Notes: generated by a model not told the origin, from the letters alone. A stretch of DNA of 21,133 nucleotides from Rhodospirillaceae bacterium (GCA_013349695.1 DUZD01000016.1:1-21133), one strand, 5' to 3'; shown: positions 1-7,316, numbered from the stretch's first letter. Numbers and translations are program-made.

Positions 1-64
1 GCGTAAGCTCCTTTTGGCGGCGGCAAACCGCCTTTCTGAATGTTTTACAATCAGGAGCTTACGC
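1..64. repeat. 12-bp inverted repeat with nested hairpin at window edge
   Basis: Bases 1-12 (GCGTAAGCTCCT) are the exact reverse complement of 53-64. Inside lies a second small hairpin, GGCGG at 19-23 against CCGCC at 28-32 with a CAAA loop. The left arm starts at the first base, so the repeat may continue outside the window. It could be a REP-like palindrome, the end of a mobile element, or the terminator of an unseen gene; the sequence does not decide. Confidence 0.55.
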
Positions 65-146
65 CAATTCTCCAATTTTCCACCAACCTTGCGACACCAC
101 CTGCACGGAAAACTATATACTGTCACCAAAATCTACAACATTCAAG

Positions 147-213
147 TTCTGACCCCATTGCTTTTCTTATACTGTCCCTATTTACTCCCCCTGTCCTGTC
201 CCTATTTACTCCC
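147..213. repeat. 18-bp direct repeat next to a TTCTGACCCCA motif (REP-like remnant)
   Basis: The 18-mer CTGTCCCTATTTACTCCC occurs at 172-189 and again at 196-213, 24 bp apart. Just upstream, 147-157 reads TTCTGACCCCA; its 10-bp part CTGACCCCAT (149-158) recurs in both arms of the 6580-6781 element. Such motifs are, from general knowledge, common in repeats linked to REP-associated tyrosine transposases. No transposase is present here, so this is at most a non-autonomous remnant. The link is inference. Confidence 0.45.
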
Positions 214-253
214 TTCGAGGAAAACTGCGGGTGCAAGGCATCTCATCAATTTT

Positions 254-381
254 TCTCTGTGATCTCTGTGTCTCCTCTGTGCGCTCCGTGTTGAAAACCG
301 ACGTTCCCCCACAGCCGATGTATCGCCCGCCGAAGCCGCGCTGGAAGCAAAAGGTTTATTTTAACACAGAGAACACAGAGA
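254..381. repeat. Inverted pair of CTCTGTG/CACAGAG tracts
   Basis: Bases 254-271 and 364-381 are 18-bp inverted arms with one mismatch, each made of two TCTCTGTG-like units. A third, weaker copy (CCTCTGTG) follows the left arm at 274-281. The arms enclose about 92 bp without a credible gene. The rest of 1-432 likewise shows no gene with a convincing start or protein-like composition, only these repeats. Confidence 0.5.
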
Positions 382-432
382 TATATCACTCAAGCAAGTT
401 CTTGGGATTTACCATCGTTTCATTAGGCATTC

Positions 433-909
433 TTACTTTATGAAAGTTGCTCTTACTCTTTTTGAGACAAACATATATGGGACCCAAACAACAAGCGTAA
501 TCACTGAACGTAGAAACTCTCTAATGGTACCGGGATCGAATATTGACTGGCTTGGAAGAAACATATTTATTATAAAGGCATCCGCGGCAATGAATTGCAC
601 ATTAATAATTGCTATGACTACATACCATTTTGGGAAATTTCTGCTCTTGGCGAAAAACAGGTATGCCATATATAACAAAACAATTATCAGGCCGCAGCTA
701 AACAGTATTTCTCCAATAATGGATGGTGCCCATAGTGGACTATATGCTTCATTTCCTTGAGTTGTTAAATCTTCCCATACACCCGTGGAAAATATTTCAG
801 TGTATATTGTAGTTTTTAGCATTACTTTTTTGATTGGAGTAAAAACTATTCCAACAGCCACCAATATCAACCATCCGCCGATTCCTTGAAGACTTTTTTC
901 TTCGCTCAT
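433..909 (-). CDS. DUF2569 family four-helix membrane protein
   Basis: The 158-residue protein has four hydrophobic segments at about residues 10-28, 63-86, 94-118 and 130-149, so it should sit in the inner membrane. The N-terminal LQGIGGWLILVAVGI motif and the C-terminal RVRATFIK ending fit the DUF2569 family, whose function is unknown. The ATG is preceded by a good ribosome binding site (AAGGAAGG). Base composition is clearly AT-richer than the genes to the right, and repeats lie just downstream, suggesting recent acquisition. It is 138 bp from rluC and may have its own promoter, though I could not identify one. No clear terminator follows. Confidence 0.8.
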   Translation of the reverse strand: MSEEKSLQGIGGWLILVAVGIVFTPIKKVMLKTTIYTEIFSTGVWEDLTTQGNEAYSPLWAPSIIGEILFSCGLIIVLLYMAYLFFAKSRNFPKWYVVIAIINVQFIAADAFIINMFLPSQSIFDPGTIREFLRSVITLVVWVPYMFVSKRVRATFIK

Positions 910-1047
910 TTACCTTCCTTTTTGATTACCCAACAATGACTGGATGGACCCGCGCGGGATGCGGAAAACCGGTTTGAAGTCTACGGTTTCAGTACCCCAT
1001 CCCTTAAACCTCCGCAATTCCATTCGATCAGCCAGGGAGCACTTTTT

Positions 1048-2070
1048 CTACACCCTGAAGCCGGCAAAGGGGTCGTCTTCGTCTCTGGCGTCAAAGCCGA
1101 GACAGCGCCAAGTCGCGGCCATGTGCTCCGGCAGCGCCGCCACCACTTGCAAATGGCCCGCCGCTGGATGGGGAATGCGAATGGCGCGGGCGTGTAGATG
1201 CAACCGTCGGCTCACCCCCTCGGCGGCGAGAAAAGCGTCCCTGCCGCCGTACTTGCCATCGCCCAGGATGGGCGTTTTCAGGGCCAAGGCGTGAACGCGG
1301 AGCTGGTGGGTCCGTCCGGTCCTCGGCTCCAGCGCCAGCCACGCCGCCTTTCTCCCCACCCTGTCGACGACCCGGTAGAAGGTGACGGCCTTTTTGCCTC
1401 CACCGCCGACCATGCGCTCGCCCCGCTTGCCGGCAAGCTTCGACAAGCTCAAATCGACAACCCCCTCGGCGGGCCGGGGCACCCCCACCACCACCGCCCA
1501 GTAAAGTTTCCTAATCGCCTTCGAGCGAAAGGCGGAAGTCAGTTTGGCGGCGGCGGCGGCGGTCCGGGCGACCAGCAGCACGCCGGAAGTGTCCTTGTCC
1601 AGTCTATGAACCAGCCGGGGACGCTCGGCCGACCCGAAGCGCAGGCAATCGAGCATGGCGTCTACGTGGCGGCTGGTTTTGGTTCCGCCCTGGACCGCCA
1701 GTCCCGGCGGCTTGTTGATGGCGATGACATGGTCGTCGCGGTGGACAACCAGATTCAAGAGAAAATCCGTCTCGGCGGCGCTTGCCTTCGTCGGGGACGG
1801 CGGCGCATGGGCCGGTAACTCCCGTTCTCCGCTCATCGGCGGCACGCGCATCCTTTGTCCGGCCTCGAGGCGGGTGCCCGCCTTCGCCCGCCCGCCGTCG
1901 ACGCGAACCTGGCCGGTGCGCAGCCATTTCTGCAAACGGCCGTGGGTCACTTGCGGGAAATGGCGCTTGAACCAACGGTCCAGCCGCATGCCGGCCTCGC
2001 CGACGGCGACCTCGATGGTGCCGGCGCCGCCGCCCTCCGCGGCAGTGGAAAGGAGAAGCTTGGTGGTCAA
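1048..2070 (-). CDS. rluC: RluC-type 23S rRNA pseudouridine synthase
   Basis: This RluA-family enzyme converts selected uridines of 23S rRNA to pseudouridine. An S4 RNA-binding domain spans about residues 25-78 (RLDRWFKRHFP onward). The catalytic domain carries HRLDKDTSG at 155-163, with D158 as the expected catalytic Asp, followed by the KLYWAVVVG and GRTHQLRVH motifs. I chose the TTG at 2070: its TTGA overlaps the rarA stop, and GGGAG lies 8 bases upstream. This gives 340 residues. A TTG at 2097 would add nine residues but lies inside rarA. RluC is preferred over RluD by overall resemblance only, so the exact target uridines are uncertain. It is the last gene of the protease-rarA-rluC run. 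Confidence 0.88.
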   Translation of the reverse strand: MTTKLLLSTAAEGGGAGTIEVAVGEAGMRLDRWFKRHFPQVTHGRLQKWLRTGQVRVDGGRAKAGTRLEAGQRMRVPPMSGERELPAHAPPSPTKASAAETDFLLNLVVHRDDHVIAINKPPGLAVQGGTKTSRHVDAMLDCLRFGSAERPRLVHRLDKDTSGVLLVARTAAAAAKLTSAFRSKAIRKLYWAVVVGVPRPAEGVVDLSLSKLAGKRGERMVGGGGKKAVTFYRVVDRVGRKAAWLALEPRTGRTHQLRVHALALKTPILGDGKYGGRDAFLAAEGVSRRLHLHARAIRIPHPAAGHLQVVAALPEHMAATWRCLGFDARDEDDPFAGFRV

Positions 2071-3353
2071 CTTTTTTTCTCCCGCAGTTTGTCCCAATAG
2101 GCAAGCCTTTTGGATATCTCGCGCTCGAATCCCCTATCTCCGGGGATGTAGAAGCGGCGGCGGCGCATGCCTTCGGGGAAATAGTCCTGGCCGGAAAAAC
2201 CTTCCTCGGTATGGTGATCGTACTCATAACCGGCGCCATGGCCGAGATCCTTCATCAGCCGCGTCGGCGCGTTGAGCATGTGTTTCGGAGGCATCAGGGA
2301 ACCACTCTCCCTGGCCGCTTGCATGGACGCCTTTTCGGCCACGTAAGCGGCGTTGGATTTCGGCGACGTCGCCAGATAGATGGCGCATTGAACCAAGGCC
2401 AGCTCTCCTTCCGGCGAGCCCAAGCGCTCATAGGCCCGCCAGGCGTCGATCGCCTGGCCCAAGGCGCCCGGATCGGCCAAGCCTATGTCTTCGCAGGCGA
2501 ATCGCACCAATCGCCTGGCGATGTAATGGGGGTCCTCGCCGCCAACAATCATCCGCGCCAACCAATAAAGCGCGGCGTCCGCGTCGGAACCGCGCAAGGC
2601 CTTATGCAGGGCGCTGACGAGGTTGTAGTGGCCATCCTGGGATTTGTCGTAAAGGGGCATCCGCCGTTGCACCGCCTTGGCGAGGGCGGCGCTGTCGAGG
2701 ATCGGCGAGGAAGGCAGCTCGGCAAGGGCCTCGGCCATATTGAGCAGATAGCGTCCGTCGCCATCGGCCATGGCGCGCAGCGCGGCGCGGGCATCGGCAT
2801 CGACGGGCAGGCTTTTGCCCATTTCCGCCGCCGCCCGTTCGAGGAGCTCCTCCAAGGCCTCGTCGCCGAGGCGCTTCAACACCAGCACTTGGCACCGCGA
2901 CAGCAGCGGAGCGATCAGTTCGAACGACGGATTTTCGGTGCTGGCCCCGACCAGGATCACCGTTCCATCTTCGACGCAAGGCAGGAAACCGTCCTGTTGG
3001 GCGCGGTTGAAGCGGTGGATCTCGTCAATGAACAAAAGCGTTCCCCGCCCTACCCGGCGCCGCTCCCTCGCCGCCTTGAAGACCTTGCGCAAGTCGTTGA
3101 CGCCGGAAAAAACCGCCGATAGGGGTTCGAACGCAAGCTCGGTTCGTTCGGCCAATAGCCGCGCGATGGTTGTCTTGCCCGACCCCGGCGGTCCCCAAAG
3201 GATGATGGAAACGAGTTTACCCGTGGCCAGCATCCGGCCGATGGGGGCGTCGGCGGCGAGCAGATGGTCCTGGCCGACCACCAAGTCCATGGATTGCGGC
3301 CGCAGGCGGTCGGCCAGCGGCCGCGGCGCCTGCGTTTCGAACAGAGTGCTCAA
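2067..3353 (-). CDS. rarA: Replication-associated recombination ATPase RarA/MgsA
   Basis: RarA is a cytosolic AAA+ ATPase of the clamp-loader-like clade that acts at stalled replication forks. The 428-residue length is normal. Walker A GPPGSGKTT is at 54-62, Walker B LLFIDE at 106-111, sensor 1 GASTEN at 136-141 and an arginine finger candidate at R153. The C-terminal half has the family's tetramerisation region, with LVSALHKALRGSD and DDPHYIARRL-like motifs. The start is TTG at 3353, overlapping the protease stop (TTGA). No good ribosome binding site precedes it, and the next Met would cut off the conserved PLADRLRP start, so translation probably depends on coupling. It also overlaps rluC by 4 bases. 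Confidence 0.95.
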   Translation of the reverse strand: MSTLFETQAPRPLADRLRPQSMDLVVGQDHLLAADAPIGRMLATGKLVSIILWGPPGSGKTTIARLLAERTELAFEPLSAVFSGVNDLRKVFKAARERRRVGRGTLLFIDEIHRFNRAQQDGFLPCVEDGTVILVGASTENPSFELIAPLLSRCQVLVLKRLGDEALEELLERAAAEMGKSLPVDADARAALRAMADGDGRYLLNMAEALAELPSSPILDSAALAKAVQRRMPLYDKSQDGHYNLVSALHKALRGSDADAALYWLARMIVGGEDPHYIARRLVRFACEDIGLADPGALGQAIDAWRAYERLGSPEGELALVQCAIYLATSPKSNAAYVAEKASMQAARESGSLMPPKHMLNAPTRLMKDLGHGAGYEYDHHTEEGFSGQDYFPEGMRRRRFYIPGDRGFEREISKRLAYWDKLREKKS

Positions 3354-4777
3354 CGGTTGATGACCAGTTTCAGTTTTTTGCCGTTGCGCTTGACGGTGAT
3401 GCGCCAGCGGTTGATCCGCTCCGCCACCAGCCCCCTGAGCCGGCGGACCGAGATGACGGCTTGGCCGTTGATCGCCAACACCATGTCGCCGGTCTGGAAA
3501 CGCAGCCGTCCGGCGTTGGAGCCGCGGCGAACCCGCAAAACAACCACCCCGCCATCGAACGTATCCAGCCCCAATTCGTCGGCGAGCGCCGGCGACATAT
3601 TGGCCACCGTCGCCCCGGCGAGGGGATGCGCGCCGCTGAGTTCCGTGGTTTCGCGCGGCGGCGCCTCGGGCGGGGCGATGAGATCGACGGTGAACGACTT
3701 CTTCCGCCCATGACGCCAGACGCCGACTTTCGCCGTCTCGCCAACGGCCAGGGTGGCGATGCGGAACCTCAACGCCCGTGGATCGTTGACCTCTCGGCCA
3801 TTGATGGATAACACCACGTCGCCGATCTTGAGCCCGGCGCTGGCGGCGGCGCCGCGGGGATGGATTTCGTTTATCAGAATGCCGGCCGGGCGGGACATGT
3901 TCAACGACGTCGCCAGATCCGCCGTCACCGGCTGTCCCGAAGCCCCCAGCCAGGGGCGAACCAGACGTCCGCCATCGGTCACGCCGGCAATCACCGAACG
4001 GACCATGTTGGCCGGGATGGCGAAACCGATGCCAAGCGAACCGCCGCTTTTCGAAAAGATGGCGGTGTTGATGCCGACCAGCTTGCCGCCCATGCCGACC
4101 AGGGCGCCGCCGGAATTGCCCGGGTTGATGGCGGCGTCGGTCTGAATGAAGGAACCGAAGTTCGAAATGCCGACATGGGTGCGGGCCAAGGCCGAGACGA
4201 TGCCGCTGGTCACCGTCTGGCCGACGCCGAAGGGATTGCCTATGGCGATAACCAAGTCGCCAACCTCCAGTTCGTCCGAATCGTGAAGCTCCAGAAAAGG
4301 CAAGGTCTCGCCGTTCGCATCGACGCGCAGAAGAGCAAGGTCCACACGCTTGTCGGTGCCGACAACCTCGGCTTCGAATTCGCGCCGGTCGGCGAGCACC
4401 ACGGTGATTTGATCGGCCCCCTCGATAACGTGCCGATTGGTGATAATGAGCCCTTCGGAACGAACAATGACGCCGGAGCCAAGGGAATTTTGGAGCCGCT
4501 CGCGGGGCCGGCCGGGACCGAACTGGCCGCCAAAGAACCGGCGAAAGAACGGGTCGTCGAAAAGAGGAGCGAACTGACGGGTGCGAACGGTCTTGCGGGT
4601 GTAGATGTTGACCACCGCCGGCGCCACCTTGCGGACCAGCGGCGCGAGGGAAAGTTGGATCTGTTGCCGATCCGAAGGCAGCTGTTTTTCGGCCGAAAGC
4701 GCCCCGCCCGCCATGACAACGGCAAAAAAAGCGGCCGAGGCAGCGAAGATTGTCGAAACTAAACCTGTTCTCGTCAT
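3350..4777 (-). CDS. degP: Do/DegP-like periplasmic serine protease, two PDZ domains
   Basis: The HtrA/DegP family degrades or refolds damaged envelope proteins. The chosen ATG at 4777 has GAGGAG just upstream and opens a signal peptide (about residues 1-29). An upstream ATG at 4825 would bury that signal under 16 residues. The mature protein has a trypsin-like domain with catalytic triad H116 (TNRHVIEG), D146 (VDLALLRVD) and S222 (GNSGGAL), then PDZ1 at about 275-367 and PDZ2 at about 385-470. Total length is 475 residues. It is the first gene of a three-gene run and overlaps rarA by TTGA. DegP, DegQ and MucD cannot be told apart from sequence alone. It is transcribed divergently from the DUF6165 gene. 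Confidence 0.92.
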   Translation of the reverse strand: MTRTGLVSTIFAASAAFFAVVMAGGALSAEKQLPSDRQQIQLSLAPLVRKVAPAVVNIYTRKTVRTRQFAPLFDDPFFRRFFGGQFGPGRPRERLQNSLGSGVIVRSEGLIITNRHVIEGADQITVVLADRREFEAEVVGTDKRVDLALLRVDANGETLPFLELHDSDELEVGDLVIAIGNPFGVGQTVTSGIVSALARTHVGISNFGSFIQTDAAINPGNSGGALVGMGGKLVGINTAIFSKSGGSLGIGFAIPANMVRSVIAGVTDGGRLVRPWLGASGQPVTADLATSLNMSRPAGILINEIHPRGAAASAGLKIGDVVLSINGREVNDPRALRFRIATLAVGETAKVGVWRHGRKKSFTVDLIAPPEAPPRETTELSGAHPLAGATVANMSPALADELGLDTFDGGVVVLRVRRGSNAGRLRFQTGDMVLAINGQAVISVRRLRGLVAERINRWRITVKRNGKKLKLVINR

Positions 4778-4856
4778 GATCTCCTCATCGCCAGCAGCCC
4801 AGGAAATCCGCAAAATCGCGGTCATGCAATTTCCTGAAAATTAGTTCATGGACGAC

Positions 4857-4922
4857 TTTATAGAAAAATCACCACCAGCGGAAAGTCACCCTTTGATGTC
4901 CGTGAACGGCGGTCTGTGTTAT
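4857..4922. promoter_or_regulatory. Candidate divergent promoter region
   Basis: On the plus strand TTGATG (4893-4898) and TGTTAT (4917-4922) are 18 bases apart and could serve the DUF6165 gene. On the minus strand TATAAA (reverse complement of 4857-4862) is a possible -10 for the protease, but no good -35 is seen at the right distance. Both are judged by eye only. Confidence 0.28.
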
Positions 4923-4979
4923 CGTCGCCACGCAAACATTATTGGAACGCGCGAATTGATCCCTATCGGCGGCGACAAA

Positions 4980-5372
4980 ATGCTTTCGGCCATTACCGTT
5001 GAAATCGCCCCAGGCGAACTGATCGACAAGATCACCATCCTCGAAATCAAGTTGGAGCGCATGGATGATCCGGGCAAGCTAAAAAACGTCGGCGCCGATT
5101 TGGAGACCCTTGCCGACGCCCGCGACGGCGCTATTCCGCCCTCGCCGGAACTTGACAAACTGACAGCGGAGTTGAAGGAAATCAACATCCGCCTTTGGCG
5201 GATCGAAGACGACATCCGGAAATGCGAACGGGCCAAGGATTTTGGTCCCGCCTTTACCGAACTGGCCCGCGCCGTATATCACAACAACGACAAGCGCGCG
5301 AAGCTGAAGCGCGGCATTAACGAACTCTTGGGCTCACGCCTGATTGAGGAAAAATCCTACGCCGCCTACTGA
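4980..5372 (+). CDS. DUF6165 family protein
   Basis: This 130-residue soluble protein starts with the family-typical pattern APGELIDKITILEIKLER at residues 10-27 and is rich in charged, helix-forming residues. The function is not known to me. An upstream ATG at 4848 is in frame, but its 44 extra residues do not look like the family and cross the candidate promoter, so the ATG at 4980 is preferred despite a weak ribosome binding site. The GT9 glycosyltransferase follows 71 bp downstream on the same strand, hinting at a role near cell-surface glycan synthesis. That is guilt by association only. Confidence 0.82.
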   Translation: MLSAITVEIAPGELIDKITILEIKLERMDDPGKLKNVGADLETLADARDGAIPPSPELDKLTAELKEINIRLWRIEDDIRKCERAKDFGPAFTELARAVYHNNDKRAKLKRGINELLGSRLIEEKSYAAY

Positions 5373-5443
5373 GCATATCCATGTTGATAAGAATCGGCGC
5401 CGGCTAAACTTGAAATGTCCGAGCGGGGCCATCCGCGATTTTC

Positions 5444-6568
5444 ATGCTTAAACTTTTTCACCTTCTCGACTTCCATCAGGGCCTGAGGAGACGGTTTCGG
5501 ACGCGCCCGTCCACCCCATCGGGGGTATTGCTGATGTCCTGCGGCGGACTGGGCGATACGGTCCTCTTCGCCTACGTCATGCCCCGGTTTCTGGAAATGG
5601 CCCACAATGGCGAGACGGTCACCTTGCTGCTGCGCAGCGACGCCCGCAAAATGGAGTTTCTTTTTCCCTCCGAAATCACCGTGCGCGACGTCGATTTCCG
5701 GCGTCTGGCCAAGGACCTTTTTTACCGGCGGCGGATTTGCGAGGCTCTCTTTCAGGCGCATTACCGTTTGTTGGTGGCCACCGACTTTCTTCGTCATCCG
5801 TATTTGGACGAGGTCCTCGCCGCCGCCTGCGGGGCGCCGGAAAGCGCCGCCATGGAACCGCGCCCCTGGCGCAAGTACGATTCAACGTTGCGCCGCAACC
5901 GCCACCTTTACAGCCGGCTTTTCGACAGCGGTCCGGCCCATCTGGACAAGGTTGTCCGCTGGTCCCGGTTCGCGGAATGGTTGACCGGAACAACCGGCCC
6001 GCCGCCCCTGGCGCGGCTGGCGGAAACTCACTTGCCGCCGCCGGCTCGCTTGAACGCGCCGGCGGTTGTGATCCAGCCTTTCTCGGCGGTAAAACGAAAA
6101 CAAATCCCGTTGTCGATTCATCAACGAATTATCGATTCCCTGCCCGCCACCTACCGGGTCATCCTGACGGGAGCGGCGCAAGACCTGGACCGCAACCCGG
6201 AATACCGGGTTTTGCTGGAAAACCCCAGGGTCGCTTTTGATTCTTCGACGTTTGAAGAGGTGGTGCCTTTGCTCCGGGCCGCCGATCTGGTTGTTTCCGT
6301 CGACACCGCCCTGATGCATTTAGGCATAGCGGTGGGGGCAAAAACCTTGGGCTTGGCCAGCGCCGCCTTTGTCGGCGAGATCGTCCCCTACGATGCCGCC
6401 ATCAGCCCCGAAAACGCTCACTTCCTATACCATTCCATGTCCTGCGAGGGATGCCTCGGCGCCTGCGTCTTGCCGCCGAAAATGGGCATGTTCCCTTGCG
6501 TTGCGCGACTGGAAGGCGATGAAATCATAAACAAGGTCAAGGAACTGCTCGAACGCCCCGCCGGATGA
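5444..6568 (+). CDS. Glycosyltransferase family 9 (heptosyltransferase-like)
   Basis: GT9 enzymes transfer heptose or related sugars from nucleotide sugars to lipopolysaccharide core or other glycans at the inner membrane's cytoplasmic face. The 374-residue protein has the N-terminal glycine-rich CGGLGDTVL at 33-41. The C-terminal domain carries VSVDTALMHLGIAVGAKTLG (285-304), the family's donor-site signature. A Cys cluster at 334, 337, 341 and 352 resembles that at the C-terminus of many GT9 enzymes. About 80 residues in the middle (140-200) are Arg/Pro-rich and poorly recognisable. The start has no strong ribosome binding site. It ends 11 bp before the inverted-repeat element, which may terminate it. 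The exact sugar is unknown. Confidence 0.85.
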   Translation: MLKLFHLLDFHQGLRRRFRTRPSTPSGVLLMSCGGLGDTVLFAYVMPRFLEMAHNGETVTLLLRSDARKMEFLFPSEITVRDVDFRRLAKDLFYRRRICEALFQAHYRLLVATDFLRHPYLDEVLAAACGAPESAAMEPRPWRKYDSTLRRNRHLYSRLFDSGPAHLDKVVRWSRFAEWLTGTTGPPPLARLAETHLPPPARLNAPAVVIQPFSAVKRKQIPLSIHQRIIDSLPATYRVILTGAAQDLDRNPEYRVLLENPRVAFDSSTFEEVVPLLRAADLVVSVDTALMHLGIAVGAKTLGLASAAFVGEIVPYDAAISPENAHFLYHSMSCEGCLGACVLPPKMGMFPCVARLEGDEIINKVKELLERPAG

Positions 6569-6579
6569 TCACGGGGAAA

Positions 6580-6781
6580 CTAGTACCGCCCAGCGTAATT
6601 CCTGACCCCATACGACGACGTCCGGGGGCCTCGCAACGCCGCCCTTTTGGGTCGTTTTTCCCGCCCCCTCGGGGCGTCGGGAAGGCTTGACGATGCTCCG
6701 GCATCGCCGGCGCCACCCCTCCTGCCGAGAAAACGGGAAAAACGATCGTATGGGGTCAGGAATTACGCTGGGCGGTACTAG
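6580..6781. mobile_element. 202-bp MITE-like element with perfect 36-bp terminal inverted repeats
   Basis: Bases 6580-6615 and 6746-6781 are exact 36-bp inverted repeats beginning CTAGTACCGCCC. The interior has no credible gene but several hairpins: 6652-6662 pairs with 6735-6745 (11 bp), CGCCCC/GGGGCG at 6662-6676, and CGATGC/GCATCG at 6691-6706. The outermost CTAG is palindromic and could include a TA or CTAG target duplication. Both arms contain the TGACCCCA motif also seen near 150. It sits between convergent gene ends, 11 bp from the GT9 stop and 15 bp from the rplQ stop. The mobile nature is inferred from structure; no transposase is present. Confidence 0.75.
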
Positions 6782-6796
6782 AGCATTTGGAAGGAG

Positions 6797-7231
6797 CTAT
6801 TGGTCTTCCGCCTCGGCCGACGTTTTTTCCTCGGCGGCGACACGGGCCTTGTCGGCGGCGCCTTTGGCCTCGGCGTCCCGATCGACCAGTTCGATGACAG
6901 CCATGGGGGCGTTGTCGCCGCGGCGAAACCCCGCCTTAAGGACCCGAGTGTAGCCGCCGTTGCGTGCTTTATAGCGATCAGCCAGCGGGCCGAAGAGTTT
7001 TTTGACCGTATCCTCATTGCGGAGAACGGCCAAAACCTGGCGGCGCGCATGCAAGTTGCCGCGCTTGCCAAGGGTGATTATCTTGTCGGCGATGCGGCGC
7101 AGTTCCTTGGCCTTCGGCAAGGTGGTCGTGATCTGTTCGTGCTCAAGTAACGATCCCGCCATGTTGGCGAACATGGCCTTACGGTGGGAACTCGTTCGGT
7201 TCAGCTTGCGGCCGCTCCGACGGTGGCGCAT
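6797..7231 (-). CDS. rplQ: 50S ribosomal protein L17
   Basis: L17 is a large-subunit protein near the exit tunnel. The N-terminus MRHRRSGRKLNRTSSHRKAM and the motifs ITTTLPKAKELR and GGYTRVLK are diagnostic. At 144 residues it is longer than the roughly 120-127 usual, because of an Ala/Glu/Lys-rich tail from about residue 120. The ATG has a GAGGAG ribosome binding site about 8 bases upstream. It is the last gene of the ribosomal superoperon; the inverted-repeat element begins 15 bp after its stop and no other terminator is visible between them. Confidence 0.97.
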   Translation of the reverse strand: MRHRRSGRKLNRTSSHRKAMFANMAGSLLEHEQITTTLPKAKELRRIADKIITLGKRGNLHARRQVLAVLRNEDTVKKLFGPLADRYKARNGGYTRVLKAGFRRGDNAPMAVIELVDRDAEAKGAADKARVAAEEKTSAEAEDQ

Positions 7232-7316
7232 AACGGCATCTCCTCAGCCTTTGCCGCGAGCCGTTCCGGCCGCCGGCGTCAGCGTGACAATACTGGTTTT
7301 TTTTAAAAAGGATGTC

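Noticed and set aside
14..443. Three overlapping open frames of 70-84 codons at the left edge
   Set aside because: They run through the short repeats, have no ribosome binding site and give composition unlike a folded protein; repeat-derived shadows are the simpler reading.
440..760. Plus-strand open frame of 106 codons opposite the DUF2569 gene
   Set aside because: It is antisense to a gene with clear membrane segments and a good start, and shows no family resemblance.
950..1000. Palindromes CCCGCGCGGG and AAACCGGTTT between rluC and the DUF2569 gene
   Set aside because: They are short, without a T-run or loop suited to a terminator, and expected in GC-rich DNA.
944..1294. Plus-strand open frame of 116 codons overlapping the end of rluC
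   Set aside because: Most of it is antisense to the pseudouridine synthase; the Arg/Ser/Ala-rich product is typical of a GC-rich shadow frame.
6687..6953. Open frame of 88 codons running from the inverted-repeat element into rplQ
   Set aside because: It crosses the element's right arm and then lies antisense to rplQ; no start signal or family motif.
7232..7316. T8/A5 stretch and GC-rich short palindromes between rpoA and rplQ
   Set aside because: No stem longer than about 4 bp precedes the T/A run in the transcript direction, so no terminator or attenuator can be supported.
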